DNA from: RUG11551 sp045546875 | Lineage (GTDB): Bacteria; Planctomycetota; Planctomycetia; Pirellulales; Thermoguttaceae | Assembly (NCBI GenBank): GCA_045546875.1 | Contig: JAZQDP010000258.1 | Location: 1 to 33,995 of the forward strand | Reading direction: 5' to 3' | Length of the DNA stretch: 33,995 nucleotides | In this document: positions 24,494 through 32,986 of the stretch, in pieces | Position numbering within the stretch: the first letter of the stretch is position 1 | Layout of the letters: each line of letters opens with the position of its first letter | Notes under the pieces: generated by a model | Databases searched by the model: none | What the model was told of the DNA's origin: nothing | Seen by the model: only the letters and a program-made list of their open reading frames with translations | Program-made: the position numbers and the translations under genes

Positions 24494-25369
24494 ATGTGGT
24501 ACGAACCATTTAAGTCTATTATTCGTCAAGACGAACCGTTAGCTATGCACACGTGGTTTCAAACCGGCGGCATGGCGGAGTTCTATGCTTTGCCTGAAAC
24601 GCAAGCTCAGGCGGCTGAACTGGTTGCTGCGGCTACAGAACAGAACGTTCCAATACGGTTGCTCGGCGAAGGGTCAAACGTTTTGATTCGAAACGACGGC
24701 GTTTCAGGTCTTGTTATCAGTTTGGACAGCCCGGCTTTCCAAAACATTGTTATTGAAGGGAACTGCGTCAAGGCAGGATCGGCGGCTAAATTGGGGCGCG
24801 TTGTAACCGCTTCCGTCTATGCGGGGCTTTCCGGGCTGGAAGATATGATCGGCGTTCCCGGCACCGTTGGCGGCGCTCTTCACGTCCATGCTACTGCCAA
24901 CATGACTAAAGTCAGTCGTTGCCTTAAATCTACGGTGGAAATGGATTTACAAGGGAATACCGTTTCCAAAACAACGGAAGAGCTTGCCGCGGCATATCAA
25001 GACAAATCTCTCAATTCGCTCATTATTTTAGAGACGATTTTTGAATTGACGCCGGACGATCCCAAAGAGTTGGCGCAGCAGATGCAAAAACGCTGGATTC
25101 TGAAAAAATCTCAGCAGCCAATGAGTTTTCAATGCTGTGGTCGAATTTTCAAAAATCCGTCTGGCTTTTCTGCCGGCGAACTTATTGACCGCGCTGGGCT
25201 TAAAGGGGCGCGCATTGGAGGAGCTGTTATTTCGGAAAGACATGCAAACTATATCATTGCGGAGCCGGAATGTTCTTCAGAAGACATTACTCGCCTGATT
25301 GAATTGGTTCGAGATCAAGTGCATAAACGAACGGATGTACTTTTGGACTTGGATTTGGAAATCTGGTAA
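24494..25369 (+). CDS. murB: UDP-N-acetylenolpyruvoylglucosamine reductase (MurB), divergent active site
   Basis: A 291-residue FAD-binding protein of type II MurB length. The family's NADPH-dependent reduction gives UDP-N-acetylmuramate in the cytoplasm. The FAD domain is clear: HTWFQTGGMAEF (19-30), IRLLGEGSNVLI (54-65), GLSGLEDMIGVPGTVGGALH (111-130). The C-terminal domain has FKNPSGFSAGELIDRAGLKG and RIGGAVISERHANYII, and ends LDLDLEIW with the likely catalytic E289. Three usually conserved sites differ. The position normally Ser or Cys before (V/I)F(K/R)NP is Arg217 (CCGRIFKNP). The YR pair of the substrate loop is Y168-Q169. The usual NAG after GGA is HAT (132-134). The reading frame is intact. 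It may be altered or inactive, or a paralogue. No Shine-Dalgarno sequence is seen. Confidence 0.88.
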   Translation: MWYEPFKSIIRQDEPLAMHTWFQTGGMAEFYALPETQAQAAELVAAATEQNVPIRLLGEGSNVLIRNDGVSGLVISLDSPAFQNIVIEGNCVKAGSAAKLGRVVTASVYAGLSGLEDMIGVPGTVGGALHVHATANMTKVSRCLKSTVEMDLQGNTVSKTTEELAAAYQDKSLNSLIILETIFELTPDDPKELAQQMQKRWILKKSQQPMSFQCCGRIFKNPSGFSAGELIDRAGLKGARIGGAVISERHANYIIAEPECSSEDITRLIELVRDQVHKRTDVLLDLDLEIW

Positions 25370-25394
25370 TTCAAGTCGATTAGCGTCAATCAAA

Positions 25395-25422
25395 AGCTGG
25401 CGTGAAGGTTAAAACGCCAGCT
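25395..25422. terminator. Hairpin between murB and the ExbB-like gene
   Basis: AGCTGGCGT (25395-25403) pairs perfectly with ACGCCAGCT (25414-25422). No T-run follows, so it may be an attenuator or mRNA-stability hairpin rather than a true terminator. Confidence 0.4.
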
Positions 25423-25456
25423 GTTCCGTCGGATTTTACATTCCCGTTTGATTTAT

Positions 25457-26263
25457 ATGCGAATATTACTGATTATTCTACTGACGATTTGCGTCAATGC
25501 GACAGCTCAAGAACCAGTTCAAAAGTCAGCTCCCGCTGCAGTTGAATCCGTTCAGCAATCTGCTTCAGGTCAGGAATCTGGCGCCGAAGTTCAAACGCAA
25601 TCGACATTTTGGACGATTATCAACGCCGGTGGAACGATTGGTCTTATTATTTTCGCGTTGTCTATTGCAAGTTTGACGCTGGCAATTGATCAGATCAGAA
25701 CCTTGAGAAAGTCGGTTTTTATGCCTGACGGCTTGGCGGAACAGACTCGAGAACTTATCGCTCACAGGCAGTTGTTACAAGCTGATACGTTATGTCGGCA
25801 ATCGCCATGTTGTTTGTCTTACGTAATCAACGCCGGTTTGACAGAGGCAGACGGTGATTGGTCTGATATCGAAAAGGCTTTGGAAGATTCTTTGTCAGAA
25901 CAATCGGCTTTGTATAGCCGTAAGATAGAAATTTTATCTGTAATTGGGAATATTGCCCCGATGTTAGGGCTGTTAGGTACGGTAGTTGGCATGGTTTTCG
26001 CCTTTAGCGAACTGGCAAACTCTCAGGGAACGCCCAAACCGGCGGAATTGGCGCAAGGGATTTACTTGGCGTTGGTTACCACGGTAGAAGGGCTTATTGT
26101 TGCCATTCCTTCTTTAGCGGCATTTGCCTGGTTCCGCAGCCGGCTGGATCAGATTATTACGGAAGTGGCGTTTCAAGCGCAATATGTCTTTATTCCTCTA
26201 AAACGTCAATTGCGAGCAGGACGCCGCGCGGGGTCTGTTCAGGCTCCGCCAAAACCGAATTGA
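25457..26263 (+). CDS. MotA/TolQ/ExbB proton-channel family protein
   Basis: Predicted 268 residues from ATG 25457 (a TTG three codons upstream is possible). A signal-like segment (about 1-18) and a Gln/Ser/Ala-rich periplasmic stretch precede TM1 (NAGGTIGLIIFALSIASLTLAID). A cytoplasmic helical domain follows with two nearby cysteines (CRQSPCC). Then come the family's paired helices: SVIGNIAPMLGLLGTVVGMVFAF and GIYLALVTTVEGLIVAIPSLAAFAWF. The conserved GxLGTVxGM and the TT of TM3 are present. ExbB/TolQ proteins form proton-driven motors with an ExbD/TolR partner. None is adjacent here; the next 335 nt are repeats. The N-terminal extension is of the kind found in longer ExbB homologues. Confidence 0.88.
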   Translation: MRILLIILLTICVNATAQEPVQKSAPAAVESVQQSASGQESGAEVQTQSTFWTIINAGGTIGLIIFALSIASLTLAIDQIRTLRKSVFMPDGLAEQTRELIAHRQLLQADTLCRQSPCCLSYVINAGLTEADGDWSDIEKALEDSLSEQSALYSRKIEILSVIGNIAPMLGLLGTVVGMVFAFSELANSQGTPKPAELAQGIYLALVTTVEGLIVAIPSLAAFAWFRSRLDQIITEVAFQAQYVFIPLKRQLRAGRRAGSVQAPPKPN

Positions 26264-26314
26264 TAAGGATAACGCGATAAGATTCATAGGGTAACTGCGT
26301 ACCGTTAGTTGCGA

Positions 26315-26439
26315 GTTAGCTATTAGCTCTCAGCCCTTAGCTTTTAGCTTATCCATCCAGTTTCTAGCGTTAATCATTAAAAACTGAGAGCTTCGAATAC
26401 TCAAGCTAATGACTAGCGGTTAACCGCTAGTAGTTCTCA
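26315..26439. repeat. Heptamer-armed element, copy 3, with 20-bp palindrome
   Basis: The left arm (26315-26350) is TAGCTAT-type heptamers, the core 26351-26402 is not clearly related to copies 1 and 2, and the right arm (26403-26439) is inverted heptamers. The right arm includes the perfect palindrome ACTAGCGGTTAACCGCTAGT (26412-26431). Together with 26440-26598, where I see nothing else, it fills the gap before the next gene. Confidence 0.65.
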
Positions 26440-26598
26440 TGTGCGGACTTGCCGGAAGAAACCTTTTTTTATTTTCTTGTCCTAGGGGAGTTGCAAAAGA
26501 TTTTCGTTCCGGGTAAAATAATTCTTAAGAATGGAGAAAAAGCTCAAGTATCTTATAAAAACTTGGCGCTAACTTCTAACCACTAATCCCCTTTTTAA

Positions 26599-27453
26599 AT
26601 GAGAATCATGACAACCAAATCCCGATTTTTATGTATCGCGTTCGCAGTTTGCCTGACTGGCGGGCTGCTTTCCTCAACGGCGATTCAGGCGCAAAGCCCA
26701 ACGGATAAAGAACCGACGGCGCGAACCGTCAAGTACGCTCAGGAAATTCGTCCGATGGAGTTTCACGTCCACGTTCGCGGGGGCATGACGCCTGAGAAAT
26801 GCGTCGAACGGCAGAAACGGCTGGGCATTCGCCTCGGCGCGCTGGAAAATCACGGGCGCGGCTGGCCCTACGATACCGACGCGAAGCTATTGGAGCTTAT
26901 CAAGTGGGTTAAGGGCGCAGGTCTTCCCGTTGGAATTCAGGTTAACGACCGCGACTGGTTCAAGCAGATTTCTCCCGAAGTTCGTCAACAGCTGGACTAC
27001 GTCATCGCGGATACGATGATCATGCCGGACGAGGAAGGCGGCGAGCCGAAAAAGATGTGGCTTCCCGGAAACGTAACCGTAGACGTCAACGACGAAGCCG
27101 CCGTTCAGGCGTGGATGGAACGGTACATGAAGCACTGTCTTCAGGTGGTCAACGAACCGATTACGATTCTTGCCAACCCGACGTATCTTCCGCCGCCGCT
27201 GGAACATAGAACCGATCTCTGGACGCCGGAACGCATGGACGCTCTGATTAACGCGGCGGTGAAAAACAACGTTGCGCTGGAAATCAACGCGGAAACGTAT
27301 CCCGGTCCGGAGTTTATCAAACGAGCAAAGAAAGCCGGCGCGAAATTTACAATCGGCGTCAACAACTTTACAGACAACATTCGTTCCTACGATCGCGTTT
27401 GGGACATGATAGAACAATGCGGTCTGACGGCGGACGATTTTTTCAGACTTTAA
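26599..27453 (+). CDS. Secreted PHP-like metal-dependent hydrolase
   Basis: A 284-residue protein with a signal peptide (about 1-31, cleavage near IQAQ; a second ATG at 26608 is also possible). The mature domain looks like a PHP-type (polymerase and histidinol phosphatase) distorted barrel: strand 1 ends in FHVHVRGG with the H56/H58 metal pair, followed by LGALENHGRG, LPVGIQVNDRDW, LDYVIADTM, ITILANPTYLPP, NVALEINAET and KFTIGVNNF at the expected strand ends. The late GSDAH motif of classic PHP enzymes is replaced by GVNNF, so the metal site is incomplete compared with typical members. Phosphoesterase activity is only a possibility. No partner gene is evident; heptamers follow the stop. Confidence 0.65.
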   Translation: MRIMTTKSRFLCIAFAVCLTGGLLSSTAIQAQSPTDKEPTARTVKYAQEIRPMEFHVHVRGGMTPEKCVERQKRLGIRLGALENHGRGWPYDTDAKLLELIKWVKGAGLPVGIQVNDRDWFKQISPEVRQQLDYVIADTMIMPDEEGGEPKKMWLPGNVTVDVNDEAAVQAWMERYMKHCLQVVNEPITILANPTYLPPPLEHRTDLWTPERMDALINAAVKNNVALEINAETYPGPEFIKRAKKAGAKFTIGVNNFTDNIRSYDRVWDMIEQCGLTADDFFRL

Positions 27454-27455
27454 AA

Positions 27456-27520
27456 GTTGCGAGTTGCGAGGCGGCGAGGCGCCCGTTAAAAGTCTCACGC
27501 TAAGTTCGCAAAGTTTTAAG
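27456..27520. repeat. GTTGCGA heptamers plus dispersed TTCGCAAAGTTTTAA repeat
   Basis: GTTGCGA, GTTGCGA, GGCGGCGA-type words (27456-27480) run into the second copy (27487-27520) of the repeat at 99-131. This fills the gap up to the Imm11-like start codon. Confidence 0.65.
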
Positions 27521-28123
27521 ATGATTACAATTTATAAATTAGTCAGCAGCTATCGTAAACGACAATACTTTAGTGAATTTCCTGCAGATATTACAATCTG
27601 TGATCCTGAATATGTTGTATCGTTGAAAGATAATTGGCAATCCAGGAAGATTAAACTGGGTGGAATGAAATATCCCTTGTTGGATAATGTATCCAGCGGT
27701 TGCGATTGTGTTCCCATTTTCAGTCAAAGAGTTTTAGACGCCATGGGAGATATGATAAGTCCGTACGGAGAGTTTTTGCCAATAGATTGTCCGAATGCCT
27801 CAATGAACCTTTATTATTTCAATGTTACTAATGGTATATACGGAATGGACATAGATAACACGCAATATGGTTATATCTTTGAATTGCGTGGCGCTTTACG
27901 TCGACATAATGTAACTCATTATGCATTTCGTCCTGAAGTAATTCGCGATGAGATTATATTTAAGGATTTATCCACGGTAAAGTCGTCGATTTATGTTACA
28001 GATCGATTTGTTCAAGCGGTTATTGATGCTAATTTAACAGGTTTTATTTTTCGACGCGTTTGGTCTGAAGAACAAGGTCATATAGCTATTGAAAAATTGC
28101 CTCTTTATCAAAGCGATTATTAA
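27521..28123 (+). CDS. Imm11 (DUF1629)-like immunity protein
   Basis: Predicted 200 residues from ATG 27521. An upstream in-frame start at 27464 would translate a dispersed repeat, so it is not chosen. The protein follows the Imm11/DUF1629 pattern: KYPLLDN, VPIFSQRVLDAMGDMI, GEFLPIDC, YYFNVTNGIYGMDIDNTQY, IRDEIIFKDL, SIYVTDRFVQAVIDANLTGFIFRRVW. Proteins of this family are predicted immunity proteins in bacterial polymorphic toxin loci. No toxin is visible here. Base composition is clearly more AT-rich than the flanking genes, in keeping with acquisition. Seven bases separate it from the next gene. Confidence 0.75.
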   Translation: MITIYKLVSSYRKRQYFSEFPADITICDPEYVVSLKDNWQSRKIKLGGMKYPLLDNVSSGCDCVPIFSQRVLDAMGDMISPYGEFLPIDCPNASMNLYYFNVTNGIYGMDIDNTQYGYIFELRGALRRHNVTHYAFRPEVIRDEIIFKDLSTVKSSIYVTDRFVQAVIDANLTGFIFRRVWSEEQGHIAIEKLPLYQSDY

Positions 28124-28129
28124 TCAATC

Positions 28130-28552
28130 ATGTCTAAGAAAAAAGCAATTAAAGAGATTCTTAAACAATTCTGGAATGGGGTTGTTAAGGAGTCAGACGT
28201 ACAATGGATTACAAAAGAACTGGATCGTAAACCCAATTTTGGTCCCTGTGGCGATTTACCCGCAATTCTTAACGAAATGGTAAACAAGGGCGTAGATAAG
28301 CGTCAAATTGCCAGATTCGCGCGAATTATGCAGTACCAGACCTTATTTCAGATTTGTTACGTTCTCAATGGAAATTTGGAATCGGACAATCCTGCGGTAT
28401 CGTGGGGGTTGGTTGAAATCGAGCCGAAAACCGGGCAAATATTAAGCGAATTGTCCAATTTGGATGAACAGGTCTTGCAAGCAGACCCGGAAGACAACGA
28501 AATGAGACCGTCAAATGATGACGATGAAAATTATTCTGTTAGAATTATTTAA
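28130..28552 (+). CDS. Unknown protein co-transcribed with the Imm11-like gene
   Basis: A 140-residue soluble protein; no signal peptide or membrane segment. The N-terminal half is helical and basic (SKKKAIKEILKQFWNGVV, QIARFARIMQYQTLF). The middle reads ICYVLNGNLE, then SWGLVEIEPKTGQI, a strand-turn-strand of the kind seen in small immunity-like proteins, and the C-terminus is acidic (QADPEDNEMRPSNDDDEN). I do not recognise a family. The 6-nt gap from the Imm11-like gene and the shared AT-rich composition suggest one transcription unit, perhaps a second immunity gene; this is inference only. Confidence 0.7.
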   Translation: MSKKKAIKEILKQFWNGVVKESDVQWITKELDRKPNFGPCGDLPAILNEMVNKGVDKRQIARFARIMQYQTLFQICYVLNGNLESDNPAVSWGLVEIEPKTGQILSELSNLDEQVLQADPEDNEMRPSNDDDENYSVRII

Positions 28553-28620
28553 TTAACCTCATAGTTTTAAAATCCTTGAAAAAACATATTTAACAGAAAT
28601 CAAGAGGAAATATTCCCCCT

Positions 28621-30648
28621 ATGAAACGCATTTTACTCCTCCTGTCGTTTGCCGTCTGTTTTGAGACGGCTGTTTTTGGTTTAGAATACAAAGTCGATCC
28701 GTCTGGCACAAACGGCGTTCCGGCGGCGCTGGATAAGATTCGGACTCAGCGCAAAGCGGGGAATCTTAACCCCGCGAAGGTTGTCCTGACGCCCGGCGAG
28801 TATGTGTTAACGGAGCCGCTGACGCTGTCCGAGGCGGATTCCAATATAGAATTCGTTTGCCCCAACGGGAAAGCGGTTCTTTCCGGCGGCGTTGAAATTA
28901 CTGGATGGAAGGACTGCGGAAACGGCGTTTGGGAAGCGGATTTGCCTGTCGTTGACGGCACGCCGCTGTATACGGAACAGTTGTTTATCAATGGGAAGCG
29001 GGCAGTTCGGTCTCGCTTTCCGGACAAGGGCTTTTTGCATCCCGCCGCGATTGAAGCAAAAACCGAGGGCTTGCCAAACGGAGCGCAGCAGGTTGTCGTA
29101 ACCGCCAAGTCGGGAGAGCTGGATCTGCTCAAAGACGTTCCCGCCGCCGAGTTGCGGTGGGCGCAGATGGTTATTCATCATAAATGGGATACGACCCGGC
29201 GCATCATTCTCAACTTCGACGCTCAAAAGAACGCAATGCTCTTTCAGGGCGAAAGCATGAAACATTGGAATTCCTGGAACCCCACTTGTCTGTATTATCT
29301 GGAAAACGTCCGGACGGCGTTTGACCAGCCGGGTGAATGGTTCTACGACGGCGAGGCGAAAAAGGTTTACTATCGACCCTTGCCCGGCGAGACTATCGAT
29401 AAGATTCAGGCTGTCGCGCCCCGTCCGGGTCTGAATCAGCTGGCGGTTATTGTCGGAACGCCGGAAAATCCCGTTCAAAACGTCTCGTTTAAGAACGTTG
29501 CCTTTAAGTATTCCGATTCTTCCAGACGCGTTAACTACTTGCAGCCGTTTGGGTTGGAGTCGTTTAACGTTGGGGATTTGTCCAAACCGGGGCCAACGCA
29601 GTTCCCACCGGCTCAGGCGGCGTCGTGCGTTGAATCGGCGATTCTGGTCAATTACGCTCAAAACGTCTGCTTTGACAACTGCGAGTTTTCCCATCTGGGC
29701 GAGTACGCGATCCGATTTTTCAATACGCTTGACTGCCGTCTGACCAACAGCGCTTTAACAGACCTGGGTGCAGGCGGCGTCAAAATAGGCGGCGGCTCCC
29801 CTTGGGGAAAGGACAACCGCGTCTGTGAAAACAACGTTGTCGACAACTGCCTGATTGCCGAAGCGGGGCGTTTTCATGCGTCCGCCGTTGGCGTTTGGAT
29901 TGGAAACAACACGAAAAATAACTCTGTTACGCATTGCGAAATTGCCGACCTGTACTACACCGGCGTATCTGTCGGCTGGCATTGGGGTTACGCCGGCGTG
30001 TCGTTTGGAAATAAAATTGAATTCAACCGGATTCATAACATCGGGCAGGGCGCGCTGTCCGACATGGGCGGCGTTTACACGCTCGGTACGCAGACAGGAA
30101 CGCGCGTCTGCAACAACGTCATTTACGATATCGAGTCGTATTCCTACGGCGGCTGGGGGCTGTATCCAGACGAAGGCTCGGAAGGGCTTTTGATGGAAAA
30201 CAACCTCGTCTATAACACCATGGACGGCTCGTTCCATCAGCATTACGGCAAAGACAACGTCATTCGCAATAACATTCTCGTGTGCAGCCGCGCCAATCCC
30301 GCTCACGGCAGAGCGTTTCAGGTCGCGGCAACGCGAATCGAGCCGCACCGCTCGTTTGTCTTTGAAAACAATATCATTTACTGGAAAGACGGGGCGGCGA
30401 TGGGATACAATTTCGACAAAGTCAACGCTGACATCCGTTCCAATTTATGGTGGAAAGTCGGCGGTCAGCCGGATTTCGCCGGGAAGACGCACGAACAATG
30501 GGTTGAGTCCGGACGCGACGCCGGCGGGCTGGTTGCCGATCCGCTGTTTGTCAACCCGGACGAGAAGGATTTTCATCTCAAGCCCGGTTCCCCCGCTGAG
30601 AAAATCGGATTCAAACCGTTTGACTATACAAAAGCGGGGAGGAAATGA
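28621..30648 (+). CDS. Exported right-handed beta-helix protein (possible GH141-like glycosidase)
   Basis: A 675-residue protein with a signal peptide (1-20, cleavage near VFG). An N-terminal segment (VVLTPGEYVLTEPLTLSEADSN, then LSGGVEITGWKDCGNGVWEADLP and LFINGKRAVRSRFPDKG) is the usual entry to large pectate-lyase-like beta-helix glycosidases. A sandwich-like insertion contains GEWFYDGEAKKVYYRPLPGE. The helix runs from about 285 to 620, with repeats such as VQNVSFKNVAFKYSD, FDNCEFSHLGEYAIRF, NVIYDIESYSYGGWGLY and RNNILVCSRAN. The carboxylate-rich end of the groove (LTDLGAGGVKIGG, DEGSEGLLMENN) may hold catalytic residues. The domain order resembles GH141/GH120-type enzymes, but the family is not certain. 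No adjacent sugar transporter is present. Confidence 0.72.
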   Translation: MKRILLLLSFAVCFETAVFGLEYKVDPSGTNGVPAALDKIRTQRKAGNLNPAKVVLTPGEYVLTEPLTLSEADSNIEFVCPNGKAVLSGGVEITGWKDCGNGVWEADLPVVDGTPLYTEQLFINGKRAVRSRFPDKGFLHPAAIEAKTEGLPNGAQQVVVTAKSGELDLLKDVPAAELRWAQMVIHHKWDTTRRIILNFDAQKNAMLFQGESMKHWNSWNPTCLYYLENVRTAFDQPGEWFYDGEAKKVYYRPLPGETIDKIQAVAPRPGLNQLAVIVGTPENPVQNVSFKNVAFKYSDSSRRVNYLQPFGLESFNVGDLSKPGPTQFPPAQAASCVESAILVNYAQNVCFDNCEFSHLGEYAIRFFNTLDCRLTNSALTDLGAGGVKIGGGSPWGKDNRVCENNVVDNCLIAEAGRFHASAVGVWIGNNTKNNSVTHCEIADLYYTGVSVGWHWGYAGVSFGNKIEFNRIHNIGQGALSDMGGVYTLGTQTGTRVCNNVIYDIESYSYGGWGLYPDEGSEGLLMENNLVYNTMDGSFHQHYGKDNVIRNNILVCSRANPAHGRAFQVAATRIEPHRSFVFENNIIYWKDGAAMGYNFDKVNADIRSNLWWKVGGQPDFAGKTHEQWVESGRDAGGLVADPLFVNPDEKDFHLKPGSPAEKIGFKPFDYTKAGRK

Positions 30649-30750
30649 AGGCAGCAGGCAGCAGGCAGCAGAAAGAAACGTTCCTGCTACCTATTTCCCT
30701 ATTGCCCGTTCCCTACTCCCTACTCCCTATTCCCTGTTCTCTACTCCCTC
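30649..30750. repeat. GGCAGCA and TTCCCTA heptamer arrays
   Basis: Three GGCAGCA copies (30649-30671) start right after the beta-helix stop codon. Ten 7-nt words of the TTCCCTA/CTCCCTA family (30681-30750) then run to within 4 nt of the next ATG. Confidence 0.85.
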
Positions 30751-30754
30751 AACC

Positions 30755-31550
<796 letters not shown>

Positions 31551-31619
31551 ATCGGGAAAAGCTCTAAGCGCTTTTTTGATAACAACTTAAAAATTTTTGC
31601 AACAAATTACAGCGATGTT

Positions 31620-31640
31620 CGTTTATAATAGTAATAAACG
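31620..31640 (+). promoter_or_regulatory. -10 box within an inverted repeat upstream of the EF-hand gene
   Basis: CGTTTAT (31620-31626) and ATAAACG (31634-31640) form an inverted repeat that overlaps a consensus TATAAT (31624-31629). The nearest -35-like TTGCAA is 21 nt upstream, too far for optimal spacing. It may be a promoter with an operator. Confidence 0.45.
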
Positions 31641-31665
31641 ATCGTTGTAAAACAAAACAACATTT

Positions 31666-31674
31666 CCCCCCCCC
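31666..31674 (+). repeat. C9 homopolymer in the EF-hand gene leader
   Basis: Nine consecutive C residues between the putative -10 and the AGGAGAT ribosome binding site, 19 nt before the ATG. Slippage here would change leader length. Confidence 0.7.
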
Positions 31675-31693
31675 ATTTTAGGAGATATTCCAG

Positions 31694-32635
31694 ATGAAAA
31701 AAGCATTTCTTTTGGCTATTGCCGCCGCGATTGTCCTTCCGATGATCAGCATGGCAGACGAACCCGCCACTAAACCGGAAAAGACCGAAAAAGCTCAGAA
31801 AGACCGCAAAGGTCCTCGTGGTCCAATGACTCTGTTCAAGTTTGACGCCAACAACGACGGCGTGGTTACGAAGGATGAACTCCCCAAAGACAACAAATTT
31901 GTGGAAGGTATGTTTAATCGAACCGACGCTGACAAAGACGGCAAAGTTACCAAAGAGGAAGAAGCCGCTCATAAAGAAAAGCTGCAGAAAATGTACGAAC
32001 AGCGCAAAGCTAACGGCGACAGACCTCGTCGTCCTCAGCCCCCAATGGAACCTCGTCATCGTGGTCCTCGTCCAGACGGATTCAAAGGTCCTCAGGGTCC
32101 TCGCGGTCCGATGACTCTGTTCAAGTTTGATGCTAATAAAGACGGCGTTGTTACGAAGGACGAACTTCCCAAGGATAACAAGTTCTTTGAAGGCATGTTT
32201 AATCGAACCGACGCTGACAAAGACGGCAAAGTTACCAAAGAGGAAGAAGCCGCTCATAAAGAAAAGCTGCAGAAAATGTACGAACAGCGCAAAGCCAACG
32301 GCGACAGACCCCGTCGTCCTCAGCCGCCAATGGGGCCTCGTCATCGTGGTCCTCGTCCGGACGGATTCAAAGGTCCTCAGGGTCCTCGCGGTCCGATGAC
32401 TCTGTTCAAGTTTGACGCTAATAAAGATGGCGTTGTAACGAAGGATGAACTTCCCAAGGATAACAAGTTCTTTGAAGGCATGTTTAATCGTACCGACGCT
32501 GACAAAGACGGCAAAGTTACCAAAGAGGAAGAAGCCGCTCATAAAGAGAAGTTGCAGAAAATGTACGAACAGCGCAAAGCCAACGGTAACAAACCGGGTA
32601 AACAAGGAAAGAAACCCGCTCCAGAAAAGAAATAA
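31694..32635 (+). CDS. Exported EF-hand protein of three tandem 95-residue repeats
   Basis: A 313-residue protein with a signal peptide (about 1-21, cleavage near SMA). It is built from three near-identical 95-residue units (285 bp in the DNA; the last is shortened). Each unit has two canonical EF-hand loops: DAN(N/K)DGVVTKDE at 51-62, 146-157 and 241-252, and DADKDGKVTKEE at 78-89, 173-184 and 268-279. That is six loops with Asp, Asn or Asp, Asp, Gly, Thr and Glu at the ligand positions. Units are joined by basic, Pro/Arg/Gly-rich linkers (RRPQPP, RHRGPRPDG, GPQGPRGP). Likely a secreted or periplasmic calcium-binding protein; no enzyme motif. Ribosome binding site AGGAGAT. The homogeneity of the repeats points to recent amplification. 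Confidence 0.88.
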   Translation: MKKAFLLAIAAAIVLPMISMADEPATKPEKTEKAQKDRKGPRGPMTLFKFDANNDGVVTKDELPKDNKFVEGMFNRTDADKDGKVTKEEEAAHKEKLQKMYEQRKANGDRPRRPQPPMEPRHRGPRPDGFKGPQGPRGPMTLFKFDANKDGVVTKDELPKDNKFFEGMFNRTDADKDGKVTKEEEAAHKEKLQKMYEQRKANGDRPRRPQPPMGPRHRGPRPDGFKGPQGPRGPMTLFKFDANKDGVVTKDELPKDNKFFEGMFNRTDADKDGKVTKEEEAAHKEKLQKMYEQRKANGNKPGKQGKKPAPEKK

Positions 32636-32667
32636 GATTTAAAGCGTTATTCGCTTTCAGGTTGAGT

Positions 32668-32721
32668 CAGAAATCCGTATAACTCCGAGACAGAAAAGCT
32701 ATGTGGATATACGGATTTCTG
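32668..32721 (+). terminator. Terminator-like hairpin after the first EF-hand gene
   Basis: A perfect 13-bp stem, CAGAAATCCGTAT (32668-32680) with ATACGGATTTCTG (32709-32721), 28-nt loop, followed by CTTGATTTTATTTT. Confidence 0.6.
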
Positions 32722-32986
32722 CTTGATTTTATTTTCAATAATTGTTTTATTAAACTTATTATAGAGTTTTTTGCAATACTCTTGCTTAATTTAATCAGTT
32801 ATATTTACTACTAAGTCCTAAAAAGGTAATTCTGATAATTCTCTATATTTTGCTAAATCTTTTCTGGTTTTATCTATTTTATCAGTTTTAAGGTGTTTGT
32901 TGAATATTTTGAAAAAAACGTGTTTAAGATGCAATAAGACGTAATATAGTTCGTTTGAGTTAATTGATGGTAAAAATACGTAATTG
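32722..32986. other. AT-rich gap, no feature seen
   Basis: Very AT-rich. No ORF of note, no heptamers and no hairpin worth reporting before the promoter of the next gene. Confidence 0.5.

Noticed and set aside
25395..25422. Riboswitch upstream of the ExbB-like gene
   Set aside because: Only a simple 9-bp hairpin is seen; no known aptamer core.
28807..29694. 295-codon minus-strand ORF inside the beta-helix gene
   Set aside because: Antisense shadow; the plus-strand protein has a signal peptide and repeated beta-helix rungs.
30356..30754. Upstream extension of the GNAT reading frame
   Set aside because: Overlaps the beta-helix gene in another frame and translates heptamer DNA; the GNAT protein starts sensibly at 30755.
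31607..32605. Long minus-strand ORF (332 codons) opposite the first EF-hand gene
   Set aside because: It is a mirror of the 285-bp repeats; the plus frame has a signal peptide, a ribosome binding site and perfect EF-hand loops, and the minus frame has none of these.
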